Notes under the pieces: generated by a model | What the model was told of the DNA's origin: nothing | Databases searched by the model: none | Seen by the model: only the letters and a program-made list of their open reading frames with translations | Made by a program: the position numbers and the translations under genes | Shown: positions 12,045-51,635 of the stretch, piece by piece | How the letters are laid out: every line of letters begins with the position of its first letter | Numbering within the stretch: position 1 is the stretch's first letter | Source of the DNA: Undaria pinnatifida | Lineage: Eukaryota > Sar > Phaeophyceae > Laminariales > Alariaceae | Length of the DNA: 64,000 nucleotides | Direction of reading: 5' to 3' | Assembly: GCA_012845835.1 (NCBI GenBank) | Contig: JABAKD010000013.1 | Coordinates: 13,136,348 to 13,200,347, forward strand

Positions 12045-12990
12045 CACTCCTGTCAGCGTTACGTGCAAATCTTTTCCGTCTCCTTCAAACTCAAGTCCCC
12101 CCTCGGTGCTGGGCTAAGTAATCCGAAAAAGACAAGCGCCTCATCTCCACCCCACCTACCGCCCCCCTCCCCCCCCCCCCCCCCCTCCCGAACTACACAA
12201 TGTGTCAAGCGTTACATGATAAGCTCTTCCGCCCCCTTGAAAACTTCAAACGCAAGACGCCCCTCGATGCTGGGTTAAGCATTTCGATAAGAAAACGCCC
12301 CCCCCCCCCCTTCACAACTCCCCCCCCGGCCGAACTGCACCGTTCATATACCCTTGTCAGCGTTACGTGCAAAAGCTCTTCTGCCACGTTCAAACGCAAA
12401 GCACGTCTCGACGCTGAGGTGAGCATCTCCACCCCCCCCCCCCCCCTAATTACACTGTTCATACACCATGACAGCGTTACGTGGAAAGCTCTTCCGCCCC
12501 CTTCAAATGCAAGCCGCTCCTCGGCGTTGGGCTGAACACCTCGATAAAAACGGACGCCCTCCCCTCCCCCCACCCCCCAGAATACCGATATTCACCAATC
12601 TTGCCGGTATTAACCGGACGCCCCACCCCCCGACCTGCTTTCTTCAAACACCCTACCAGCATTACGTGCACAGGTTTTCCACCACCATTAAGGCAAACCG
12701 CCCCTTGGTGCATGGACTAAGCACTCAAAAAAGCCGGCGTTTCCCCTCACCCCGCCCCCCGAACTTCGCTGTTCATGCACTCTGTGAACTAAAGACGGGC
12801 ACCGTCCCCCGAATTGCCTAACCTTGTCAGCGTTACGTGCAAGATTCTTCCGTCTCCTTCAAACGCAAGCCGCCTTTCGGTGCCGCATTGCACAAGTCGA
12901 TGACAACGAACGCTCCCCCCCCCACTTTCCCCCCTTCTCAGAATTTTGCGCCGTGCCTACACGACACCCGTCAGCATTGCGCCCAAACCG
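12045..12990. repeat. Degenerate ~150-bp tandem array with C-rich spacers
   Basis: Six to seven copies of a 65-bp core follow each other: 'gtcagcgttacgtgcaaa', 'tcttccgtctccttcaaa', 'cgcaagccgc' and 'ctcggtgctgggctaag'. They begin near 12053, 12210, 12356, 12470, 12655 and 12826, with a remnant at about 12970. They are separated by poly-C-rich spacers. The cores are diverged, so the array is old. The short frames starting in each copy are not independent genes. Confidence 0.75.
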
Positions 12991-13044
12991 AAACTTACCA
13001 CTGCATGGTGGTGCATAACACGCGCCCTAATACCCTATTAGTTA

Positions 13045-13155
13045 TATTTGTACTACTACTGCTGCTACTACTGCTGCTACTACTACTACTACTATTACTG
13101 CTACTGCTATTACTGCTACTGCTACGGCTATTACTAAGAATACTACTACCACTAC
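13045..13155. repeat. (CTA/CTG)n microsatellite
   Basis: Trinucleotide run of tactac, tgctac and tattac units producing poly-Leu in one frame; intergenic. Confidence 0.9.
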
Positions 13156-13631
13156 ATCAACATATTGCACTTCTTACCTCTTCAGGCATCCATGGATAAC
13201 GACAAAAAAACAGCGAATGCAATCTTCTCAAGAGTCTAAGAGAAGAGGAGCGCGCAGCAAGACGGGGGTCACCACGCTATGATGCGCACGCGTCCCAACA
13301 GTTATTTGTGTTGCAGTCCGGACACACCCCGAATCCTCGGCGACCCGGGATGCGTTGCTTGGTCGACGCCAAAAGCTTTCATTTGTATGGACATTTCCCC
13401 CCCCCTTTGACGTCCCATCATGGTTGCAAGACGTCAGTCCATGCTGAAAATACACGCATTGATGCGGTGGCGGTGGCGTCTCCAACAACTTTTGCGACAG
13501 GCTTACGACAACAAAAACAAGGAAACACAGCGCAAACATGAGAAAACATGGGCAACAGCAGTATCAAACCGGAATCTCAATGAAAGGACGATACGCAAGC
13601 GCAACGTCACGCTGAAGTAAAAAGTATGTCA

Positions 13632-13672
13632 CGCTGGCGTGGCGTGGCGTGGCGTGGCGTGGCGTGGCGTGA
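13632..13672. repeat. (GGCGT)n short array
   Basis: Seven consecutive GGCGT pentamers. No gene assignment. Confidence 0.85.
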
Positions 13673-13934
13673 AGAGCTGTTTTTGGGCATTTTCACGCTT
13701 TTTACGGCAGATTTAAGCGCGGAAATACCCCAGCGCAGAGTACCCACCAGTGAACGCCGTTGTATTGTACATGGTGGGCGATCATATATCAACTTTGAGA
13801 CGTGGAACACGCCCGTAACTTACGAATAAAGCATCTGCAGACCAAAGGGGACCCATGGCGAGTGAGCGCGGTACAGCAACACTAATCTCGTGCCATTTTC
13901 CGTTCGCCATTACAACTCAATCCCGTGCCCCCCC

Positions 13935-14475
13935 AACTCCTTTCATTCACCAAGGTAAAACCCCTTTTGTACAAGTTAAAACCCCTTTGTGCCGAGGCAA
14001 TTTTTTTTTCCCAAGGCAAAAGCTCTTTTCGCCAAGGAAAAAATAAAAAACGCCTTTTTACCAAGGTAGAAACCATTCCGTTCCCGTCCCCGCCCGCACC
14101 GCAAACGCCATAGTCCATATCTAAGGCACGGGGCCGCCGTCGCTAACCCCGGCGTCGCCAACACCATAGCCGCCAGCTTCCCCTCCGCCCCTGTTCGGCT
14201 CACACAGAAAAAACAGCAGCACGAGGCAATGGTATCCGCGCCCTTTCCCCGACGCGTCAGCAGGGAGCCCCACTGCTGTCGTGTCGCGGTGATATTTTAT
14301 TTTAAACATAAAAAAGAACTTTCCACCAAGGCGTAAACCCTTCCACACCAAGGCAAACAAAAATCAAGCGACGAGATCCCTCTCTACCAAAGCAACAACC
14401 CTTTTTACCGAGGTAAAAAAAACTCTCGATACCAAGAAAAAAACGCCTTTTTTACCAAGGTAAAAACCCCTCTAC
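13935..14475. repeat. 'accaaggtaaaa' minisatellite and duplicated GC-rich block
   Basis: Diverged ~22-bp units around 'ttttaccaaggtaaaaacc' occur at 13945-14075 and again at 14320-14470. They bracket a GC-rich block (about 14085-14290). A related GC-rich block lies at about 14495-14700, sharing 'caacaccatagccgcc' and 'agcagcacgaggcaatggta'. So a composite unit of roughly 410 bp appears to have duplicated. Confidence 0.65.
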
Positions 14476-14967
14476 CATCGTCCCCTCCCGCACCGCAAAC
14501 GTCATTGTCCACATCTTCCGCGCGGCCCCCACCGCCAGCCCCAGCGCTGCCAACACCATAGCCGCCGCCATCCCCTCCCCCCCATTGGGCGCGCACGGCA
14601 AACACAGCAGCACGAGGCAATGGTACCCGCACGCTTTCCCCGATGCCCCTGCCGGGAGCGCGGCTATCGTCGCAGTGATGACCACTCCGAGATCTAGCCC
14701 TAGATTTAGAGCGCACGATGGACCTGAGCACCCCCACGATGTACCGCAGAACCCCGCGCGATACACGCATGAGCCGGAACCCTGGTACCTGACGAACCCG
14801 CGGCTGGCGCAGTGCAGGGACCAGATCCCGTCCAGGAGACCGAGCGGTATCGGGAGGTAGACCCCCAGCCAGGGAGAGAGGTTGCGCGCGAGGGTGAAGT
14901 CGATGCCTTCCCTGGTTTGGAAGGAAGGGGAGAAGAGAAGCGTGGTGGAGGCGGCAGAGAGCGGCAT
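14452..14967 (-). CDS. Possible exon(s) of an unknown hydrophobic protein (low confidence)
   Basis: An open frame of 171 residues on the minus strand has a credible internal exon at about 14783-14925. That segment follows a polypyrimidine tract and 'aaaccag', and ends 'gtcag|gtacca'. It encodes a hydrophobic stretch with IDFTLARNLSPWLG and PIPLGLLDGIWSL. Farther along is an Ala/Leu-rich hydrophobic segment (MAAAMVLAALGLAVGA) that is itself part of the duplicated block also seen at 14085-14290. I recognise no family. The region is GC-rich, and an overlapping frame (14405-15001) is also open, so this may be chance. Confidence 0.2.
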   Translation of the reverse strand: MPLSAASTTLLFSPSFQTREGIDFTLARNLSPWLGVYLPIPLGLLDGIWSLHCASRGFVRYQGSGSCVYRAGFCGTSWGCSGPSCALNLGLDLGVVITATIAALPAGASGKACGYHCLVLLCLPCAPNGGEGMAAAMVLAALGLAVGAARKMWTMTFAVREGTMVEGFLPW

Positions 14968-15689
14968 TGTTATTGGGGGGGGCGGGGGTGGGTGTGCTCA
15001 TATGTTGCTTGCCTTAAGTAATTTGACCATGGAGCACGCGTTCCTTTCGAGATGAGGCAATATCCCTAATCCGAATAGGGACACCTCCAATATTTTGGTG
15101 CTCATTGGTGGGGAGGGAGAGGGGGATCGTCCCCAATAAATCGTGCTGAGGGGCGGGAGTTTGCGGATGACGGTAATTGGTCTGAGGTGCCTCTCCTAGT
15201 TGGAAGGAACACGGGAAGTGCAAGAGTATCAGAAAGCGGCATTATTGTGGGAGGGGGGGGGGAGACAAAGATCAGATGCAGCATAAATAATGCCTTTGTG
15301 TGAAGGTTGTTCGCCTGGTAGGAAGCACGTTGAGACGGAAAATACAGAAGTGTCAGAAACTGGCATCGCTGTTGTTGTTGTTGTTGTTGGTTGCTGCAGA
15401 GAGCAAAACGCGAACAGTCATCTCATGCGTCGGTCGCAACAAGTGGAGGGTCGGCCACACAACCTGCAAACAATATTTGGAACAAGTGGGAAGGTACCCT
15501 CCAGAGTTCCGCATATTCGGCGTCTACATAAGAGGGCAAGCTTGTGCTGACTCGTGCAGTTTTGTTTCGTCGTCGTGTTTTTGGTCGCCTAGTCCTGTGC
15601 GTTATGGACCCGTCTATTCATTTATCTCGCACGCTCGCGGCTTGCTGCAGCACGAGCTACTCAAGCATCACTTAGCACTCTACTAGAAT

Positions 15690-15905
15690 GAGTAAGGACA
15701 AAGGAGCGAAGCGACCGAGACCGTTTTTTGCCCTGCATAGCAAAAAAGCAAAGGAGCGAAGCGACCGAGACCGTTTTTTGCCCTGCATAGCAAAAAGCAA
15801 AGGAGCGAAGCGACCGAGACCGTTATTTGCCCTGCATAGCAAAAAAGCAAAGGAGCGAAGCGACGAGACCGTTTTTTGCCCTGCATAGCAAAAAAGCAAA
15901 AAAGC
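15690..15905. repeat. 50-bp tandem repeat, four copies
   Basis: The unit 'aaggagcgaagcgaccgag' plus 'accgttttttgccctgcata' and 'gcaaaaaagca' begins at about 15701, 15751, 15800 and 15850, with near-identical copies. A related half unit 'gagggagcgaagcgaccgag' recurs at 16196 and a weaker one near 16738. That places the array inside a larger degenerate repeat of roughly 0.5 kb spanning 15400-16950. Confidence 0.85.
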
Positions 15906-16279
15906 TTCTTCGTTGCGGGTTGCGTACAGGCTTTCTTTTTGTTATTAGTATGTACGTCAGTCTTGCCTGCTGCGCACCGCTGTCTGTCGTGCTTGTCTAT
16001 ACAGTCGATTGCGAGAGCTGTAGGTCACAGAGTTCCGCATACCCAGCATTTACGGAAGCGGGTGCCGTGCGTTTAGGATACTGCGGTTTGTTTATTTCCG
16101 GCTATTCAGTTTTTACCCCGAACGCACACGGCTTAGTGCAGCACGAGGCAGGTTTGCCTCATTTACCACTCTCTATCAGAAACGAGGCAACAACGAGGGA
16201 GCGAAGCGACCGAGAGCTTTTTTTCATAGGCAAAACACTATCTCCGTTGCGCGGTCCATAGAGGCGTCCATCTTTTAAT

Positions 16280-16470
16280 TAGTCTGTCTGTAAGTCTGTC
16301 GCTCTATCCGTCCGTCTGTTTTTTTGTCCATCTGTCTGTCTGTCTGTCTTTCTGTCTGCCTGTCTGCCTGCCTGTCTGTCTGTCTGTCTGTCTGCCTGCC
16401 TGTCTGTCTGTCTGTCAGTCAGTCCGCGCTATTGTCTGTCTGTCTGCTTTGCACCGCTGTCTGTCAGCCT
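16280..16470. repeat. (TCTG)n microsatellite 1
   Basis: Tetranucleotide run of tctg with tgcc variants, followed by a diverged copy of the surrounding 0.5-kb unit ('gcctactgcatgtacgaggc' resembles 'gcttagtgcagcacgaggca'). Confidence 0.9.
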
Positions 16471-16829
16471 CTAGGTCTCTGATTACGAGAGCTGGATGTG
16501 ACCGATTTTCACAAACTCGGGGGCTACATAATTGGACGACTTACGGTAACCGCATATCTTGTTTCGCCGCAGTTCATGTCGAGTTGGCCGCGGTCGCCTG
16601 GCTGTTGGGGTATTGATGGCCGTGTGGTGGAGTTTCGTTTTTTCGCGTTTTTATTTTATTTTCGAACGAACGCGGCCTACTGCATGTACGAGGCCTTCTT
16701 GCCTCATTTAGCACCTTATTGGTAACGGGGCAAGACCGAGCGCGCAGAGCGAGACTCCATGTTGGCGTTTGGAAAAAAAAAATTCTTGATCGCGGTGTGT
16801 ATAGGCTTCCATTACTTGATATTTAATTA

Positions 16830-16868
16830 GTATGACTGTCTGTCTGTCTGTCTGACTGTCTGTCTGAC

Positions 16869-16901
<33 letters not shown>

Positions 16902-16915
16902 GCCCGTCTGTTGTG
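16830..16915. repeat. (TCTG)n microsatellite 2
   Basis: Second tctg run at the equivalent position of the next degenerate large repeat unit, which supports segmental duplication of the whole block. Confidence 0.9.
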
Positions 16916-17667
16916 TACTGCTGTCTCTCGTGTGTTTGTACCATTGATTGCGGACGGCGGGCCCTTATCCAGGAATCGCGTTTATATGGAGGGCATGCTT
17001 CGGATTATCTCGGTTGCCACCCAGGTCGCGGTTTTGCGCCGGGAGCACCGATAAACCTTGCTCTGAGAGACAGCCGGGCCGGCAGGGGAAGAAGGGAGGG
17101 GACTGGGGAGCTATTACATTGTCCATTGCGTGGGGGGTGGTATGTACAGTAGATAGAACAATGTGCATCAGAACGGTAACACAAACACGAAGTAGTAGGA
17201 AGAGGCGCCGTCAAGTGAGTACACGCAAGGAACTGGGCGAGATCGATGGTGCAGTACTCGATATGAGCGTTTATTGATACCAGGTATGAAATAGTCATAA
17301 CGGCATCCAGCCGCCGACGTAAACTCAACACCCTGAACGTTTTGCATCCCGCGAAAAAAAGAGCACCGCCAGATCTTCGGTAGGGGTACCATTGATACCC
17401 TCTATGAGCCCAATGCCGTCTTTAGTTAGTTCCTAAGATCTGCTAGTATGACGTTTTTTCCCTTTTCCTTTCCTTGCTTCTCCTTCTTGTCTTGTCTTTT
17501 CTTGCCTTTTGTTTCCTTTCCTTTTTCGCTTTCTTTTCCTTTCTTTTCCTTCCTTTATCTTTTTTTCTTTTCTTTTCTTTTGTTTGTTCCTTTTTTTTCC
17601 CGGTAAACTTGAGTCTGACGTGCGTATGCGTAGTGATAGGTCATATGTGTAATATATACGTGGTAGT

Positions 17668-18264
17668 TTGTTGTTGTTCTCACATTAACTCGCATAATCA
17701 AGTCCGTGGTCACAGAACAGGCTCCAGTCACTCTGGAGCTGAGGGATACCCCAGGGAAAAGCACACACAACCCAAGGTGGTACACGCATATATCACAGCT
17801 GACGCAATTCATGCCTTCACCAGAAACATATAAAAGTGAAATCGGGAGTCAGTCTACGATGTGCCAGGTCCATGCCGGTGCATACGTCTCATTACTCACG
17901 CCTGGAGAAACCAACTACTCCGATTGCCACCCAATGAACACTACCACGTATATACTACACGTAGTATCTATCACTACATGCTTAGTCTTACCTGGGTAGC
18001 AAGCGGTATAGTCGTTTTTTTCAGGCGCAAGTAGTGAGACGTATGCACCAGTATGGACCTGGCACATCGTAGGCTAACTCCCTATTTCACTTTTTATATG
18101 TTTCTGGCAGAGGCATGGATTGCGTCAGCTGTGATATATGCGTGTACCACCTTTGGTTTGTTTGTGTTTTTTCTCTGGGGTATTCCTCAGCTCCAGAGTG
18201 ACTGGAGCCTGTCCTATGACCACGGACTTGATTATGCGAGTTAATGTGAGAACAACAACAACTA
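17668..18264. mobile_element. Foldback element with ~240-bp inverted arms
   Basis: The left arm (17668-17905) starts 'gttgttctcacattaactcg'. The right arm (18021-18264) is its near-perfect reverse complement, ending 'gagttaatgtgagaacaac'. Matching internal landmarks include 'ccgtggtcac', 'ctccagtcactctggag', 'tgccaggtccat' and 'gtgcatacgtctca'. A ~115-bp single-copy centre separates the arms. No transposase ORF is present, so it fits a foldback or large MITE-type element. The high arm similarity suggests recent arrival or gene conversion. Confidence 0.8.
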
Positions 18265-18876
18265 AGACCAACACTTTCTCGGCTTTCACGTTACGTATTA
18301 CCTGGTAAAGCGTACCACCGAAAAATAACACGAAGGGACGCGAGCACTCGTTCTATCGCATTGGATTTAATTACCATGAAAACTAAACGACAGCTGCCGA
18401 CGTACAGTCCACAAACTGAAGGTTGTACGTACCACCGATCGCCCGCAAAAAAACAACACCGCATCTCCGGCGGGGGTACAAAACCACTTCACGTTGATAT
18501 TTCGTTTGCTTTCCTTGATTGTTTCGCTATCATTTCGGACGAGATGTTGACGTGGCCTGTACCGACATCTCTCCAGTATGAGCCATCAGGATGGACTCTT
18601 GGTGTGGTGATGTCGTTGGGTAGATACAACGGTGACAAGGCACACATTGTTGGACGACAAAACGCAACAATCATAGTGAGAGATGGGCGGTATCTCCGGG
18701 CAACGATCGAGCGGTTGCCTCCACCGTTCAAAAAACAATTAGTTGTCCATGCAACCGATATCTCTCCGCTGGTTAGTCAGTAGTACATGCAAAGAACGTC
18801 GATCATTTTCTCAAGCCCAATCGATTTCTACACACCTCCAACCACATAACCCCCTACGCAATATAACAGGCAGAAC
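18265..18876. other. Unannotated stretch, possible downstream exons of the minus-strand gene
   Basis: A 140-residue plus-strand frame (18361-18783) exists but matches nothing I know. Its 5' part shares 'gccgacgta' and 'cccgc(a)aaaaaa' landmarks with 17310-17390, which suggests repeat-derived sequence. If the upstream minus-strand ORF is spliced at its gtgagt site, its remaining exons would fall here or further left. Confidence 0.3.
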
Positions 18877-19404
18877 TCACCAAGCAGTAAGCAGCAGCAC
18901 CAAAAGCAAAGAAGACATCCCAAGCATGACACTCCCCGTCCAGCGCAGAACGGCCGCCTGCTCCTTACTGAGCGCCACCTCTCGCACTGACGTCACCGCC
19001 ACCTCCTTCCCCACCCTCCCCGAAGGCTTACCGAAAGCACCCCCGCCCACCGCCTTCCTTCCCCCCTTGACATGGCCGGCGGGGCAGTGTTCGCATGTCT
19101 GCGGGCCAGACCCTAGCCCGCTCACACTCGGCGCACCACAACTTTTGCATTGTCCGTGGAGGCCCGGCCATGGGGCGGGTATGCGGCGAACGGAAGCGTT
19201 TAGATCAATCGCTTCGAGATTTCCAGGGGGTGGGTAAGTGTAGTCGTCGTCACGAGCAAAGTCGTCGTTTTCGTGGTGGGTTTCTTCTTCTTCGTATCGC
19301 TGTCCTTGTCGCCCTGAAGGATCTTTTTCTTCATCGCCGCCGTAGTCGTCGTCGTCGTCGCACGCATCCCCGGCCGGGACCGAGTGGATTTTGCTCCCTG
19401 ACAT
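18877..19404 (-). CDS. Small acidic zinc-ribbon protein with C-terminal membrane segment
   Basis: This is an ORF of 175 residues; the function is not recognised. The N-terminal 55 residues are strongly acidic (DDDDD, EEEET). Residues 86-107 hold C-x2-C-x14-C-x2-C (CKSC...CEHC) with a following His, a plausible zinc ribbon. Residues 155-174 form one hydrophobic segment (VMLGMSSLLLVLLLTAW), so the protein could be tail-anchored. The start ATG has the context 'caaac ATG'. Just before the stop, the sequence reads gcttg|gtgagt, a strong donor, so the coding region may continue in further exons after 18881. The gene is head-to-head with the RCCR-like gene, 472 bp between starts. Composition and motif arrangement look like real protein rather than repeat shadow, but no homologue can be checked here. 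Confidence 0.5.
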   Translation of the reverse strand: MSGSKIHSVPAGDACDDDDDYGGDEEKDPSGRQGQRYEEEETHHENDDFARDDDYTYPPPGNLEAIDLNASVRRIPAPWPGLHGQCKSCGAPSVSGLGSGPQTCEHCPAGHVKGGRKAVGGGAFGKPSGRVGKEVAVTSVREVALSKEQAAVLRWTGSVMLGMSSLLLVLLLTAW

Positions 19405-19876
19405 GTTTGTGTTATGTTTCGGTTGTTTTTTTTATCTTGTTTTGTACCGAACCAAGCAAACGCCGACTACGAGAGATGAGCCGTATGATAACGCGGAAAC
19501 AGCCCTTCTTATGTACGATGGCCAGGCCGCTCCTAGAAGATCATGTGTTGTTGATAAAACCTGTCGTATCAAGAACAAACCAAGTTGATGCCGCAGTGCA
19601 GCTACTGGTAGATTTGGTTCCTTGAGGAGAGTTCAGAGAAATAACAGATACTCCAGCCAAGTAGCTTCCACCTGCGTCCTTCCTCGGCTTGCTACGAAGC
19701 TCCGTAGGCTGTGTGGACCGCTGTTTTGGCACGATCCGCGAGCGCCGAAAGGCCGAACTCGCGAAAAATATTGACAGTTTTGTTTCAAAACACGCCTCCG
19801 AAAACAATGAAACACCCTAAATGTGCCTCCAAATTATGAAAATTCTTCATCACATTGCCGAGAGTGCTCAAGAATC
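19405..19876. promoter_or_regulatory. Putative bidirectional promoter region
   Basis: These 472 bp separate two divergent start codons: the minus-strand zinc-ribbon gene (19404) and the plus-strand RCCR-like gene (19877). No TATA box or named element is recognised. The inference rests only on geometry and on the absence of a better upstream start for either gene. Confidence 0.35.
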
Positions 19877-49569
<29,693 letters not shown>

Positions 49570-50149
49570 GTTTTCTGGTTCGGGCGCCCTTGGTTTTCAC
49601 GAGTGATTGACGTTGTTGAAGCTTCTTTTTTAGCTGCACGATGTCTCGGAGGGCTGGCGGACGTAAAAAGGTTTCCCTTTGGTTTTTACGAGTGATCCGC
49701 TTCGAAGCATATTTTAAAGCTGCGCAGCAGTGATTGTTGGATGGCAAACATTAAAACAATAATGGTGATGACGAAAACGATTACCGTTTTTGTATGTCAC
49801 CACGTCGACAACGGCGAGGACGATAACCTCGGCCGTGTGTCGTGATAGATCCCACAAAGCCTGCCCGGTCACCGCATCGGCCATTTCGCTTGCTTGGCCC
49901 ATGATAAGTAAGTGTAGTAGCCAATTTTTTGTTGTTTACAAGGCTTCACAAGTTGGGCTCCAAGAGTCCGGCTTCAAAATCATATGCCAGGGAGCGTTTT
50001 TCCTGAGACGGAGAACGTAAGAGAGTACACTCTCAGGAAAGTGCAAGGAGCTGGTGGTACTTAATTGTTTGTATAACAGTGGTGGCCCCTCCGTAGTGCC
50101 GGCGTGTACCAGATATTAATATAAACTTCAATACTATACGAGTAGCGGC
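49570..50149. other. 3' flank of the RCCR-like gene
   Basis: Begins with two partly similar stretches, 'ggttttcacgagtgat' (49592) and 'ggtttttacgagtgatccgc' (49680), each followed by 'gaagc...ttttta/aaagctgc'. No further exon is evident. Confidence 0.4.
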
Positions 50150-50730
50150 AAGCGGCACTCTACTCCGGACGCGCGCTACGATAGAGGTGCACCACCTCTT
50201 TTTTTCTAGTACTACTCCTCAATTTGGGAGCTCAAGGCATCTCCCAAAAAACTGATTTTGAGGAAAAATAAAACTGCTGCAGAATGAATAATCCCATGGC
50301 CTATTTAATAGGTAGGTGCACAACGAGAATCGACGCGTACTATATGATAGAGGTGCACCGCTTTTTTTCTAACACTACTCCTCAATTTGGGAGCTTCAAG
50401 ACCTCTCCCAAAAAACTGATTTGGAGGAAAATCAAAACTGCTCGTATATACCGGAGAAAAAAGTGCCATGGCCTTAGGTACGCAGCAAGAAACCACGCCC
50501 AAAAAAATGGCCCATTTTTTTTTTTTTTCCGACGATTTGGGGTTAAGGAGCCCCGTCATTCAAAAAACATTTGACACGAAAAGTGCTCTGCCTCTACGCG
50601 TATCGTAACATGTGTCAATCACGCCAAAAAGAAAAAAAATGCCCATTTCCGACGAGCCCACCGTCATTCAGGAAACATTTCAGCCAAAAAAAGGGCATAC
50701 CTTAATAAGTCTATCGTAGCTTGCGTCTCC
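50150..50730. repeat. Dispersed A-rich repeat cluster (family of 10270-10912)
   Basis: Repeated 'gatagaggtgca', 'tactactcctcaatttggga', 'tcccaaaaaactgatttgga' and 'gtgtcaatcacgccaaaaa' blocks. At least two local copies (50170-50290 and 50335-50450) are present, plus a segment near 50600 matching the 10.3-10.9 kb family. Confidence 0.65.
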
Positions 50731-51023
50731 GCGTACTGTCACTTGCGGTTGTTCCCATGTGTGCCAAATACTTCCACAGGCGGTGCTTTAGCGGGCGACC
50801 GGCGCTACTCAACCCGCACTTTAGAGGGTCGACTGCTGCTGTACTGCTTAGATTTAAATTTTTTCCTGGTACCTATTGGGGACTTAATAAAGGGAAACAG
50901 AAAACATGACGAAAACAGCCGAAATCGATACACTCAGCTTTGCAATCTGCGTGATACGTCGGCTGTGCGTTTTTGTAGAAAAAATGAAAAACGTCAGCTG
51001 TGAGTACGATCGATTGAATGGTT

Positions 51024-51635
51024 TAAATGCAACTTTGCAAGCTGCGCGTGGTACATTTACGCTGTTGATATTTCATGTATGATGAGGTGTTTGTGAAATT
51101 GCGTTTTGTGTATTTCCCACGGATTTTATAAAATTGCTCTCATACCAAGAATGTGTCGGCTGCGAGTTCAGCTGATTGAATAGCCGATACTGTTGCTTTG
51201 CAAGCTGCGTGACACGTTGGCCGCACATACAAAAAAAAACCCACACACACCATAAAACAGTTGTATTTTCGTCCCTCCACGAGAACTGAGAAGGCCTCAA
51301 TAAATACCAAAAACGCCGTGCCAGTACATTAAATGCAACTTTGCAAGCTGCGCGTGGTACATTTACGCTGTTGATATTTCATGTATGATGAGGTGTTTGT
51401 GAAATTGCGTTTTGTGTATTTCCCACGGATTTTATAAAATTACTCTCATACCAAGAATGTGTCGGCTGCGAGTTCAGCTGATTGAATAGCCGATACTGTT
51501 GCTTTGCAAGCTGCGTGACACATTGGCCGCACATACAAAAAAAAACCCACACACACCATAAAACAGTTATATTTTCGTCCCTCCACGAGAACTGAGAAGG
51601 CCTCAATAAATACCAAAAACGCCGTGCCAGTACAC
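51024..51635. repeat. Tandem duplication, 306-bp unit, two near-identical copies
   Basis: The block starting 'aaatgcaactttgcaagctg' at 51025 recurs at 51331 with only a few base differences through 'aaaaacgccgtgccagtac'. It is recent by similarity. A shorter related motif 'actttgcaagctgcgtga' also occurs within each unit and at 50930-50955. Confidence 0.9.

Noticed and set aside
11497-12117. 206-codon plus-strand ORF
   Set aside because: No domain, atypical composition, and its 3' part runs into the degenerate 150-bp array.
16280-16915. CRISPR-like or regulatory repeat
   Set aside because: Simple (TCTG)n microsatellites; no spaced repeat-spacer structure, and the genome is eukaryotic.
18361-18783. 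140-codon plus-strand ORF, looks moderately protein-like
   Set aside because: No family match, no convincing splice context, and its 5' part resembles repeat sequence at 17310-17390; left as unassigned.
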